This document shows, in pieces, positions 34,364 to 42,633 of a stretch of DNA of 64,000 bases. Position numbers and translations under genes: made by a program. Below the pieces are notes generated by a model. It was not told the DNA's origin and ran no database searches. It saw nothing but the letters and a program-made list of their open reading frames with translations. Source of the stretch: JACCZH01 sp963729445 (lineage in GTDB: Bacteria; Chloroflexota; Chloroflexia; Thermomicrobiales; CFX8); NCBI GenBank assembly GCA_963729445.1, contig CAVSNU010000002.1, forward strand, positions 372,001 to 436,000, written 5' to 3'. Within the stretch, counting starts at the first letter, position 1. The number at the start of each line of letters is the position of its first letter.

Positions 34364-34816
34364 ATGAGTTCTAACCAACCAGGAAATGCCCAAACTGAAG
34401 GCTGGCCCGAGACTCCGGCTGAGCTGACCTACAACCTCGATCGCGTGCTGGAGCTCTTCGCGCGCATCCAGAACGGAGAACGGGTCGACCTCCTCGAAGG
34501 TCTGCTGGACTGCGCCGATTGGCGCGAGATGTTCGGCAGTACCGGCAGCGGGATCTTGAAACCAGACGACATCGAGCAGATAAAGACGTACTACCGGGCC
34601 AAGTTCGCTGACGTGAACCGCTACTATCTCGCGGAACAGCTCAGCACCGAGCTGATGACCGCGCTGATGTCCAGTGGCGATTTCGTCTTCTCCGACCCGC
34701 TAAAGGCCTTCGGGCGAGACAACCCGAAGCTCTGGCAAGAAATCCGCGCATTCTTCGGTCGCAAGGAATTCTCGACCGCCCAGCTCGTCCTGGCCGACGA
34801 ACCGGGCTCTGTCTAA
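34364..34816 (+). CDS. Hypothetical soluble protein in DUF2085 operon
   Basis: 150-residue acidic protein with no recognised family. ATG 34364 lies 10 bases after the DUF2085 stop, with AGGTG upstream; the open frame runs back into the DUF2085 gene but that part is its shadow. The sequence is predicted mainly helical (ELTYNLDRVLELFARIQ, DDIEQIKTYYRAKF, YYLAEQLSTELMTAL) with no membrane segment or catalytic motif. Tight spacing on both sides suggests co-expression with its neighbours. Confidence 0.7.
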   Translation: MSSNQPGNAQTEGWPETPAELTYNLDRVLELFARIQNGERVDLLEGLLDCADWREMFGSTGSGILKPDDIEQIKTYYRAKFADVNRYYLAEQLSTELMTALMSSGDFVFSDPLKAFGRDNPKLWQEIRAFFGRKEFSTAQLVLADEPGSV

Positions 34817-34828
34817 ACAGGTGCGCCC

Positions 34829-35440
34829 ATGCTAGCCGCCCGCATCCGATCCCCTCTCCGGTGGCTCTGGGCCTTTATCGGCTCACTGGCGATGCTGGCT
34901 ATTGCCGGATTGACCGGCATTGGCTGGTTCGCCCTCGGTGTGCCGCTCGCCATTGGCGTCTTCCTGCTCGCCCCGCCCCTGGGCCCGTTCAAGCATGAGG
35001 AACGGGTGATCGACCGTGCTGGGCTTACGCTCGCGGCCACGGAGATCGAGCGTCCGCTGACGGCCCCAGGGAGCGCGCCGCTCGTCGGCTATACGCTCAT
35101 CCTGCGCAACGAAGGTCACACCGACGCTGAGGATTTCTCCCTGCGGCTGTTAGTGCCGGATACGCTGGCGCCGCGGAACGGTGCCGTCAAGCCTCTCGGG
35201 AAGATCCTACGAGGCCAGATGGGCTTGCACTGGTTTATCGAGGGCGCGTATGACGCGACCGCGTTGACGTTCCGAACCCGGCTCGCACCCGGTGACGACT
35301 TCGTCTGCCGCGCCGGCGAGAGCATGGAGATCGCCGAGCTGCACTTCAGCGCCGAACGGCAACCTCACGGGACCGTTCTCGATTATCAGGTGAGCGGTGG
35401 CAGCGCCAAAGCCGCACTCGGGCAAGTCCGGCTGGAATAG
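34829..35440 (+). CDS. Hypothetical membrane-anchored protein
   Basis: 203-residue protein with two N-terminal hydrophobic helices (about 12-32 and 34-50) and a C-terminal beta-rich region of about 150 residues facing one side of the membrane (TLILRNEGHTDAEDFSLRLLV is an Ig-like or arrestin-like strand pattern). No family recognised. Twelve bases separate it from the preceding gene, so it is probably the third gene of the DUF2085 operon. Confidence 0.7.
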   Translation: MLAARIRSPLRWLWAFIGSLAMLAIAGLTGIGWFALGVPLAIGVFLLAPPLGPFKHEERVIDRAGLTLAATEIERPLTAPGSAPLVGYTLILRNEGHTDAEDFSLRLLVPDTLAPRNGAVKPLGKILRGQMGLHWFIEGAYDATALTFRTRLAPGDDFVCRAGESMEIAELHFSAERQPHGTVLDYQVSGGSAKAALGQVRLE

Positions 35441-35627
35441 TTGCACCATGCCTGTCGCCCATCACGACATCCAGACATTTGATTGCGACAACTGGTAATG
35501 GAGGGGCTCGGTCCCTCCCGAATTCACGACCGCCAGGACCGGGCAGGGACGCCCTCCTTCACGACGGTACTTCAATCCCAACCCCGGTCCCCAAGGCCAA
35601 ACATCCGGGTCGCTGGCACGAACGAAA

Positions 35628-35655
35628 AACCCCCACCGGTTCTCCGGTGGGGGTT
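35628..35655 (-). terminator. Rho-independent terminator of rpsU
   Basis: Perfect 12-bp stem AACCCCCACCGG / CCGGTGGGGGTT with a 4-base loop. On the minus strand it is followed by TTTCG, giving an oligo-U end. It lies 30 bases past the rpsU stop. Confidence 0.8.
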
Positions 35656-35684
35656 GCTGTAGCGAGGTGCTTGTTACCGCGGAA

Positions 35685-35910
35685 CTAGTAGCGCCCGCGA
35701 GTTGGAGCGGCGCCTTCGCCGTCCTTGGCGAGCTTGCGGCGACGCTTGTGCTCGGCCTTGCGCATCTTCATGCGGCGCTGCTCGCTCTTGCTCACAAACC
35801 GCCGCTTGCTGCGGAATTCGCGCAACACGCCTGAGGATTGCAGATCCTTCGTAAAACGCCTAAGAAGCCCGTCGAAGCCCTCGTTATCACGTAGCTCTGA
35901 CCTTCATCAT
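35685..35910 (-). CDS. rpsU: 30S ribosomal protein bS21, frameshifted near the start
   Basis: Small basic ribosomal protein, about 74 residues after correction. The main frame reads RDNEGFDGLLRRFTKDLQ, then GVLREFRSKRRFVSKSEQRR and a Lys/Arg-rich tail ending APTRGRY, a clear bS21. This frame has no start codon. Two ATGs at 35910 and 35907 follow the site AAGGGGGG but are in another frame and hit a stop after six codons. Removing one base near 35896-35899 gives MKVELRDNEGFD, the usual Chloroflexota bS21 start. It is most simply a one-base sequencing error. A good terminator follows. Confidence 0.85.
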
Positions 35911-36139
35911 CCAGAACCACCCCCCTTCAGGTCATGTATTGGCAGCGCGTCCACCGCATCAGGTGGTAACACTCATTCAAATAGCGCGGCGCATCTCGTG
36001 CCGCATTCCAACTCTTTATTCTATCGCATTGAGCGCGAAACTTCAGAGGCATTCCACGTTTCCGCGCACCAACAGAACCTTCTGGGTGCGTTCGCTATAC
36101 TCACGAGGGTATTTGCGTCCGGAGGAAGTCTGGGATAGC

Positions 36140-36742
36140 TTGTCTGACGAGATCGGAATTCTCTACTGCGGCTCATGCGGAGCCCTCAATCCACGCCTTA
36201 ACCATTACTGCTCAGCCTGCGGACACGCGCTCGTTGACGCGTACCACGCATCCGAGGGGCTGCGCGTCTACGCCACGGCAGATACCGGTGCCGCTCTGGT
36301 AGACATCGTTGACCCGGGGGCCGACATTGTTGTCATCGAGACGAACGAGAGTCTGCCCAGTGATTTCGTCAAGATCTCGCTGCCGGACGGTCGCATCGGT
36401 TATGTCCGGCTGCGCGAAGTTGAACGCATCGCCGGTGAGACCGTCGCTGCCGAACCGGCTCGTCGCGAGCCGGTGGGATGCATCTCATCTACCGCGTTGC
36501 TCGCGATTATCGTGCTGGCCGCCGTCGTGGGTGCATTGGCGATGGTGACCGCCTTCCGCTCAACCGACGCCAACGCCGACTTCCTGGCAGTGCTCTCCTG
36601 TATCGTCGTGGTCCCCTTTTTCGCCATGGTCGTCGGCTTCTATCTATACGTGCGCAAGCGCGAAGACGAGATCCTCGAGGAACGTCGCACGGATCAGGCC
36701 GGGAGATCACCGTCGAACGGGTTCGAATCGTCACTCGACTGA
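36140..36742 (+). CDS. Zinc-ribbon, SH3-like, two-helix membrane protein
   Basis: About 200 residues from TTG 36140, with GGAGG 14 bases upstream; the open frame extends much further back but that part is not protein-like. An N-terminal zinc ribbon (CGSCGALNPRLNHYCSACGHAL, shown by its two CxxC pairs at about 11-14 and 24-27) is followed by an SH3b-like region (about 38-100: LRVYATADTGAALVDIV, VKISLPDGRIGYVRL) and two membrane helices (about 120-140 and 152-172) with a charged tail. Function unknown. The start codon is the least certain part. Confidence 0.65.
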   Translation: MSDEIGILYCGSCGALNPRLNHYCSACGHALVDAYHASEGLRVYATADTGAALVDIVDPGADIVVIETNESLPSDFVKISLPDGRIGYVRLREVERIAGETVAAEPARREPVGCISSTALLAIIVLAAVVGALAMVTAFRSTDANADFLAVLSCIVVVPFFAMVVGFYLYVRKREDEILEERRTDQAGRSPSNGFESSLD

Positions 36743-36830
36743 GGGGCGGTTGGCCATCGGGTGAATGTCGACGCCGAGGAGATCGAGTTCCGGCATGCAT
36801 GGCAGTCGCTAGCACGTACCAGGAGGCCCA

Positions 36831-37058
36831 ATGGAGACGCGCGCCACGATCGAGGGGCTGCGGCAGTTCTTGATCCACAGTGAACCCTACACGCAGGTCT
36901 ATTACAGCACCCAGGATGAACCGGACACGATTCATCAGGCGCGACTGGGATCGGCCGACCTTCCGGAAGGGCTCAAGGTCGGTGACTCTGTGGTTATCTT
37001 TTCGTTGATGGGTATTGTCGCGGAGATCCGGCGGATCGAAGATAACCCGGCGAGCTAG
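36831..37058 (+). CDS. Small hypothetical protein
   Basis: 75-residue protein with a very good ribosome site (AGGAGG seven bases before the ATG). The sequence is acidic with a beta-rich second half (VGDSVVIFSLMGIVAEIRRIE) suggesting a small barrel. No family recognised. It converges on the MarR gene and overlaps its end by 4 bases. Confidence 0.7.
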   Translation: METRATIEGLRQFLIHSEPYTQVYYSTQDEPDTIHQARLGSADLPEGLKVGDSVVIFSLMGIVAEIRRIEDNPAS

Positions 37059-37555
37059 TGACCTGTGGGTATCACCCGCAGCAGCGCTCGTAGTGACTCG
37101 CGCAAGCCGGCACGCTCTTCCAGACTGAGCCGAACCAGGGCACGTTCCGCCTGATCTCCGTGGGCTGGCATCAGGCGCTCCACCAGATCGCGGCCGTCTT
37201 GCGTCAAGTTGTTCAGCACCACCCGGCGATCGCGCGGGTCGCTCATGCGGTACGAGAGCCGCTGGCGCACCAGCCGGTCCAGAATTCCCGTGATCGTCGG
37301 CGTGGACACGTCCAGGTGCCGCGCAAGGTCCGACACGCGCGTCGGCCCCTCATGGAACAGGATGGTCATCACCCGCAGCTGCTGCATCGTAATCTGCGCC
37401 GTCGACCATGCCGCCGAGATCTCCTGCGAGGATGGCTGCAAACGCACCACGGTCTCTCTCAGGAGCTCGACCAGCTCATCCACCGACTCGGCATGGCTCG
37501 CCGACGTAGACGGCAAGCCATTTGCCATCGGTTTGAGCGTGCTTCCTCCGGACAT
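37055..37555 (-). CDS. MarR-family transcriptional regulator
   Basis: Winged-helix regulator of 166 residues. ATG 37555 has AAGGGG upstream. The MarR core is visible: ITMQQLRVMTILFHEGP, RVSDLARHLDVSTPTITGILDRLVRQRL and the wing DPRDRRVVLNNLTQDG. Family members repress neighbouring or distant genes and respond to small phenolic or antibiotic-like ligands; the target is unknown. It is divergent from rplY, with a GGGTAGC/GCTACCC inverted repeat between them. Confidence 0.9.
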   Translation of the reverse strand: MSGGSTLKPMANGLPSTSASHAESVDELVELLRETVVRLQPSSQEISAAWSTAQITMQQLRVMTILFHEGPTRVSDLARHLDVSTPTITGILDRLVRQRLSYRMSDPRDRRVVLNNLTQDGRDLVERLMPAHGDQAERALVRLSLEERAGLRESLRALLRVIPTGH

Positions 37556-37669
37556 AGGAAACCCCTTCAGCACTTAAGCGACGCTTGTGGCAGCACAACC
37601 GTTACTCCGAGTGTAAGTGTTTTACGAGCCACTAACTATGAGAACATGGTCCCGAATTGAACTAGGACG

Positions 37670-37688
37670 GGGTAGCTATTGGCTACCC
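37670..37688. promoter_or_regulatory. Candidate operator palindrome between MarR and rplY
   Basis: Perfect inverted repeat GGGTAGC-N5-GCTACCC in the divergent intergenic region, 115 bases upstream of the MarR start and 112 upstream of rplY. Its size suits a MarR dimer site, but a small RNA hairpin is equally possible. Confidence 0.3.
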
Positions 37689-37800
37689 TGCCTCAATTCT
37701 GGTACCTTTGACGATTGCGCGGTCGGGGTGACCGCAGAGCACAACGACGACGTGTCGACTGTGCATCCGCGCCGAATGGTCCAGAGAGGCAGATAGGCAG

Positions 37801-38438
37801 ATGGCACACAACTATTCCCTGCAGGCCAGCGTTCGCACGATCACTGGCAAGCGAGTACGAAGGCTACGGGTCGACGGCAAGATTCCGGCCGTCATTTATG
37901 GGCCGGTCGTTACGACTCCCGTTCCTGTCATCGTCGAAGAGCGCGAGCTCATGCGCACGTATCAAGCAGTCGGTAACTCCACTCTCATCGACGTGAACGT
38001 CGATGGCGAAAGCTATACCGTCTATATGCGCGACATTCAGCGGCACCCGGTCAAGCGCCGGCCCCTGCATGCCGAGTTTTTTGCGCCAAACCTACGGGTC
38101 GCGATGACGGCGCACATCCCTATCCATCTGAACGGGGAGCCACGCTCGTCAAACCTAGTGGTCATGCACACCCATGACTGGGTGGAGCTCCGTGGCCTGC
38201 CGGCCAACCTGCCGAGCAGCATCGAGGTCGACATCTCAGGGCTGGAAGCAGTCGACGACTCGATCTTCGTACGCGACCTCGTGCTCCCTGAAGGCGTCGA
38301 GCTCCTCACAGATGGGGACGAGCTGATCGTACGTCTGACCGAGCCGCAGCTGGTCGAGGAAGAGGAAGCCGAGGCGGGCGAGGAAGCTGCCGAAGAGGCA
38401 GCAAGCGGTCGAAGAGCCGGAAGAATCCGGACGAATAG
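37801..38438 (+). CDS. rplY: 50S ribosomal protein bL25/Ctc, C-terminal tail frameshifted
   Basis: 5S-rRNA-binding protein of the long TL5/Ctc type, about 211 residues. The N-terminal domain has SVRTITGKRVRRLRVDGKIPAVIYG and MRDIQRHPVKRRPLHAEF (each shown in part); the beta C-terminal domain spans about 95-185 and an acidic Glu/Ala tail follows. The frame as written runs on past a hairpin into the antisense glycosyltransferase, which is not credible. Removing one base near 38402 and one near 38428 gives a tail AAVEEPEESDE ending at TAG 38436-38438. The conserved part (to about 38390) is intact. Confidence 0.85.
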
Positions 38439-38464
38439 TCCCGCTCAAAACGACATGGCATTAC

Positions 38465-38489
38465 AAGGGCGACGCAGTGCGTCGCCCTT
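38465..38489. terminator. Hairpin between rplY and convergent glycosyltransferase
   Basis: 12-bp stem AAGGGCGACGCA / TGCGTCGCCCTT around a single central base (in practice a loop of about 5), followed on the plus strand by the pyrimidine-rich CCTCTTGCCCTTGTT. It lies 27 bases after the proposed rplY stop. Confidence 0.65.
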
Positions 38490-38502
38490 CCTCTTGCCCT
38501 TG

Positions 38503-39919
38503 TTATCCATGTCTCCGCAGGCGCTGAAGCATTCTCCGACCTGGCAGCCGGTCCCTCGATGCCTGCGCTTCCAGCGCGCGATTCTTCTCCGCTACCGTCG
38601 CCTCCAGCTGGCGCGCATATTGCGCCGTTTCGCTGTACAGCCGTTCAAGGTCGTGGAGATATCGCTGCCGGGTGTCGTCCTCGCGGCGTGCCCCCAGATG
38701 CAAGGGCTCGCGTATCGCCGCGAGCAACGGCTCCGCGACCCGTTCCCAGGTATAGCGGTCGGCAACCGTCGCGATGCGCGTGCGGAGGGGCGCCGCACGT
38801 CCAGGGTCCAGGAGTGTCTCGATCGCCGCGGACACAGCCCGCGCATCTCCCGGAGGAACGGTAATACCAACACCTTCATCACGCACGAGATCGGCCAGCA
38901 CATCCCCGTCGGTCGCAACCACCGGCAGACCACACCACAAGTTATCCAGGATTCGTGTCCGAAACGAGAAGCGTGCCTCGACGGTAGGGTAATGCAGAGA
39001 GAGCGCCACGTCAGACTGCAGCAGCCAGTTGTGTCGTTCTCCATAGGGCGTCCACTCGTTGAAAAAGACGTGGCTGTCGAGAAGGCCCAGCCCCTCCGCC
39101 AGGCGTTGGGCATCATCCACCATGCGTCATCTCAGCGACCTGAGCACCTGGACTGCGCGTTCCCATGAACACCAGCCGCACGTCAGGATGCGCGCCGGCC
39201 GCAAGCAAGCCGGTGGCACGAATCGCCGTCAACGGGTCGAGCCAGTTCCACAGACCGCCGTTCCAGAGCACGATGGGGTCGTCGCGGCCGATGCCCGCGA
39301 ACGTCTCTCTGGGACCAGGTCCGGTCGGCACCGGTAATGGGCCCGGGAGCCCGAATGGCACCACATCGATCAGGTTACGCAGCGTGGGATCTGCCTGGAC
39401 ATGGGCCAGCTCTATCCGGCCTGCCACGGTCAACGCCCCCAGCCAGTAGTCACGCTGCCGCTCACTGGCGCAAATGAAGAAATCCCCCAGCGCAAGCAGC
39501 CGTCCAAGAATGGTGACGTCGTCCTTGCGGTTCGGCTCACCCCGTTGAGGGTCGATCCGGGAGTACTCCAGCTTCTCCAGTACCCACGGCGCATAGAGAT
39601 CAACGACCAGAAAGCGCGACTCCAGCAGCTCGGCATCCGCGTAGAGGTAGGGCAGGTGCTGAGCGATCACCACCTCGTGCTCGCGAATCAGCTCGACCAG
39701 TGCACGTCCACGCTCGTCTTCGTTTGCGCCGGCATACGAGACGATCGTCACGCCCGGCGGCGGATCGAGTGCAACCGCGTTGGGCGCGGCCAGGGTCACT
39801 GGCTGTTGTTGGCCGATCACTCGCGCCAGGTTCCAGTAGCGAATGCCGGAGCCTGCCATACGCTCACCGATCGTGTCGGAGGCAATCAACAAGACTCGGG
39901 GTGGGCGAGATACGGTCAC
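38503..39919 (-). CDS. GT4-like glycosyltransferase, frameshifted
   Basis: GT-B glycosyltransferase of about 471 residues after correction. GTG 39919 (VTVSRPPRVLLIASDT) has AAGGG upstream. The N-terminal part (39919 to about 39128) ends with LVFMGTRSPGAQVAEM. The C-terminal part continues in the next frame with MVDDAQRLAEGLG, HVFFNEWTPYGERHNWLL and FRTRILDNLWCGLPVVATDGD. One extra base near 39124-39127 (EMT-HGG versus EMT-MVDD) breaks the frame. The C-terminus (about 415-465) is a Gln/Arg-rich coiled coil. It is divergent from a GT2 gene 57 bases away, and both probably serve one surface polysaccharide. Confidence 0.82.
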
Positions 39920-39976
39920 ATGCGGCCCTTCCGGCTGGTAGGCTAGCGTCGGCTGACCGCAGTGTGGAGGAGTACA

Positions 39977-41167
39977 GTGGCTGGTAACTGGACCGCGATC
40001 GTTATCAACTATAACGGTGAAGGCTTCATCGAGGCGTGTATTCAGGCGTTGGAATCCAGCGCAGCACGTCCGCAAGAGATTATCGTCGTGGACAACGGCT
40101 CGACGGATGCCTCACTCCTGGAGATGCACGCCTTCCCTCGCGTTCAGGTGCTCGCGCAGGGACGCAACCTGGGGTTCGCTGGTGCTGCGAATGTGGGACT
40201 CGCTGCCGTCGAAACAGAGTACGCGGCCATACTCAATCCCGATGTCGAGGTCGATCGCACCTTTGGCACCAGTTTGATCGAAGCGTTTGATGCCAATCCG
40301 AGGCTCGGCGCGGCCGGGCCGCTGCTGCTCTACCCTGACGGTGAGACCATCCAGCATGCCGGTGGAGTCGTGGAGCGACCGCTGCTGACCACGCGGCATC
40401 ACCTGTACGGCGAGAAGCTCGGCAGCGTCACGCTCGTCGAGCGGCCATTCGACTTCGTGACTGGTGGGGCGATGGCACTGAGAATGGAGGCCGTCCGCGA
40501 GGTCGGCGGCTTTGATGAGACCTTCTCACCCGTCTATTATGAGGATGTCGATCTCTGCCTGCGCTTGCAGGCCCACCATTGGGAGGTCAGGTTCGTTCCC
40601 GCCCTCAGGGCGCTCCACCACGAGGGCGTCACCCTGCAGCGTTCGCCGGAGTACTACCACTACCTGCATCGCAACCGCATCAACTTCGCTCTCACGCACC
40701 TCTCTGATGCGGAATGGTCGCGGGAGTTCGTGCCCGCCGAGATTGCCCGGCTGCGGAATGAGCTGCAGCACCTGGAGCACGACGAGTGGCTGACCGTCTC
40801 CGGCGCGAATGCAATTGAGAACCTGTTGCGCTCCGCCTCTAGCTGGGAGCTTTCACCACTGCTACACGGCGACGCATATGATGGCCTGCGCCAGTCACTG
40901 GAGGAGACACGCAATCTCTGGGAGGTGACCGGAAAGCCGCAGCGCTCGCGTATCCCGTTGGCCGGGACGCTGCGCAACCTCATGAATAGACTCGGCCCCG
41001 GGCAAGCCCTCGACGCCGCCCTGACCGAGCAACGCGCGTTTAATGCCGCGGTCGTGCGTACGCTTGAGGCCCAGGACCGGCTCCACAGAGCGCAGCTCGC
41101 GGCGACACTCCTGATCGCGCTGGATGTACTGCACCGCCTGCGTCATCGCGACACCGATCGCGGTTGA
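39977..41167 (+). CDS. GT2-family glycosyltransferase (rhamnosyltransferase-like)
   Basis: GT-A glycosyltransferase of 396 residues. GTG 39977 has GGAGG six bases upstream. Hallmarks are AIVINYNGEGF, IIVVDNGSTDAS, GRNLGFAGAANVGL, the DxD-type ILNPDVEVD, GGAMALRMEAVREVGGFDETF and YYEDVDLCLRLQ, the signature set of WbbL/rhamnosyltransferase-like enzymes in O-antigen and exopolysaccharide clusters. The last 130 residues are helical and unlike the core family. An A-type repeat palindrome lies between this gene and the next. Confidence 0.9.
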   Translation: MAGNWTAIVINYNGEGFIEACIQALESSAARPQEIIVVDNGSTDASLLEMHAFPRVQVLAQGRNLGFAGAANVGLAAVETEYAAILNPDVEVDRTFGTSLIEAFDANPRLGAAGPLLLYPDGETIQHAGGVVERPLLTTRHHLYGEKLGSVTLVERPFDFVTGGAMALRMEAVREVGGFDETFSPVYYEDVDLCLRLQAHHWEVRFVPALRALHHEGVTLQRSPEYYHYLHRNRINFALTHLSDAEWSREFVPAEIARLRNELQHLEHDEWLTVSGANAIENLLRSASSWELSPLLHGDAYDGLRQSLEETRNLWEVTGKPQRSRIPLAGTLRNLMNRLGPGQALDAALTEQRAFNAAVVRTLEAQDRLHRAQLAATLLIALDVLHRLRHRDTDRG

Positions 41168-41517
41168 ACACGCCGCGTACGAGCCTTCCCAGAAACCAGG
41201 TGTTCCAGCGTGATTAGCCGGTCGTTAATCGGGCATCCTGAGCGTTCATCAGTCATCCTGAGCTTGATAGTCATCCTGAGCGCAAGCGAAGGATCTCTGG
41301 TCCAACGACTCGGGAGTCAGGCAAGAGATCCTTCCTTACGTCAGGATGACTGATGAACGCTCAGGGTGCCCGATTAGGTGCTCAGACGCCTGGTCAGGTG
41401 ATGCCTGATTACATGCTCAAGGTGACTAACGAGCTCAAAATGACTGTACCGTGAACATGTCGCCGGGTGATCGTTGTCGGAATCGGCATGGAGCCTAATG
41501 GAGAATCCCAGCCCGGT
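41168..41517. other. Convergent intergenic region with palindromic repeat
   Basis: 350 bases between the ends of the GT2 and DUF4870 genes. It is dominated by the large A-type palindrome at 41230-41372, followed by degenerate repeat traces to about 41450. No gene is visible. Confidence 0.7.
41230..41372. repeat. Extended A-type palindromic repeat
   Basis: The outer arms of 32 bp (41230-41261 and 41341-41372) differ at one position; they include GGGCATCCTGAGCGTTCATC and AGTCATCCTGA. Inside lies a normal A element with AAGGATCTCTGG and AGAGATCCTTCC. The whole could fold into a long cruciform or hairpin. Confidence 0.85.
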
Positions 41518-41853
41518 CTACGATGGCCCCTTACGCTGCCCAAACGGGAACGTCACATCTCCGCCGAAGTAGACGCGCTTCGCCCAGATCGCGCCCGGGC
41601 AAAACGGCAGCAGAAACAGCAAGGGCGACAGACAGACGAAAATGAGGTCCATGCGCAGCGTCACGACGATGGCAATCACCGACAGCACGAGCAGCACGAA
41701 GAACGGACCCGCCCACAACAATGCCTGGCGAGCGTGCTTCTGGATGAACGGGTCCTCCTGGCCTTGCTTCAATGCCACGAGTGGGACCACAGGCGTGAAC
41801 AGGTAACTGAGCGCCGCGATCATGCGCTTGTCGGACTGCGGTAGATTAGCCAA
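41518..41853 (-). CDS. DUF4870/Tic20-like small membrane protein
   Basis: 111-residue membrane protein with three hydrophobic segments and the DUF4870 pattern MIAALSYLFTPVVPLVAL, then FIQKHARQALLWAGPFF. The start is probably a TTG at 41853 overlapping the end of the RraA gene by 8 bases; an ATG 30 bases further in is the alternative. Function unknown. It is the second gene of a two-gene unit with the RraA-like gene. Confidence 0.78.
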   Translation of the reverse strand: MANLPQSDKRMIAALSYLFTPVVPLVALKQGQEDPFIQKHARQALLWAGPFFVLLVLSVIAIVVTLRMDLIFVCLSPLLFLLPFCPGAIWAKRVYFGGDVTFPFGQRKGPS

Positions 41854-42499
41854 CCTGGTACCGATCGTATGCCGCGCTGAACTTGCCGCCGGCCAGAAGC
41901 TCTTCGCGCATGCTCGTCTCTGCCTCCGCCAGCGACTCGACTTCCGCCAGCACCTCCTTGGCGATCTCCACTGGGATCACGACCACACCATCGGAATCAC
42001 CGACGATGATGTCCCCAGTGCGCACCAGTACGCCACCGAGCATCACCGGATGTCCGAACCCGGTCATCCGCCAGCGCAAGATAGAGCTGACCGGCGACCG
42101 ATGACGGGCAAATACCGGGAAGCCCATCTCCAACAGTTTGGGAACGTCGCGCGTACCGCCATCAATGACTGCGCCGCGGCAACCCCGTCCCTTGGCGGCC
42201 GTGCTCATCAGCTCACCCCAGTGTGCCGCGTAGCTGTCCCCGCTCGAGTCGACGACCGCCACCGAGTGTTCGGGGATCTCGTCCAGGAACTGCTTCCGCA
42301 TGTCCCAGTCGTCGCCCTCCAGCTCGGTCGCCGGCGCGCCCTTGCAGGTGAACGCCGCTCCGGCCAGCCGGTCATCGAGCGTCAAGCCCTGGATTCCGCC
42401 GTCGACAATCTGATTGCGCAATCCGCGCTTGTCCAGCACATCGCCAATTGCGGCCGAGTACAAGGCCGCGTAGCGATCGCAGAGATCTGCCAAATTCAT
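41846..42499 (-). CDS. RraA-family protein (HMG/CHA aldolase-like)
   Basis: RraA-like fold protein of 217 residues from ATG 42499, which has GGGAG upstream. Conserved residues of the aldolase site are visible: ALYSAAIGDVLDKRG, the GCRGAVIDGGTRDV loop with the metal/pyruvate-binding Arg-Asp, and GDIIVGDSDGVVVIP. Members are 4-hydroxy-4-methyl-2-oxoglutarate aldolases, oxaloacetate decarboxylases or the RNase E inhibitor RraA; older databases call them dimethylmenaquinone methyltransferase. An aldolase/decarboxylase role is more likely here. Confidence 0.88.
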   Translation of the reverse strand: MNLADLCDRYAALYSAAIGDVLDKRGLRNQIVDGGIQGLTLDDRLAGAAFTCKGAPATELEGDDWDMRKQFLDEIPEHSVAVVDSSGDSYAAHWGELMSTAAKGRGCRGAVIDGGTRDVPKLLEMGFPVFARHRSPVSSILRWRMTGFGHPVMLGGVLVRTGDIIVGDSDGVVVIPVEIAKEVLAEVESLAEAETSMREELLAGGKFSAAYDRYQVG

Positions 42500-42557
42500 C
42501 GCTTCTCCCAACTCGAATCCATCGTCCACGCACAGTCTAACCGACCAGCACATAATG

Positions 42558-42589
42558 GAGCCCACGGACCGAACGAAGTCCGTGGGCTC
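42558..42589. terminator. Hairpin after large CHRD exoprotein gene
   Basis: Perfect 12-bp stem GAGCCCACGGAC / GTCCGTGGGCTC with an 8-base loop, 44 bases beyond the CHRD-protein stop (minus strand) and just upstream of the RraA gene. Confidence 0.6.
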
Positions 42590-42633
42590 GTAGCTGCTTC
42601 GTGAAGGACGGCGTTGCGCCTTCGCAGCGGACG

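Noticed and set aside
35939..36139. N-terminal extension of the zinc-ribbon/SH3-like protein
   Set aside because: It lies over the rpsU promoter region, has no ribosome site and is not protein-like. A TTG at 36140 is preferred, though uncertain.
38439..39168. Continuation of the bL25 open frame to 455 residues
   Set aside because: It passes through a terminator hairpin and runs antisense to a conserved glycosyltransferase. The bL25 domains end near 38390 and the extension arises from frame slips in the acidic tail.
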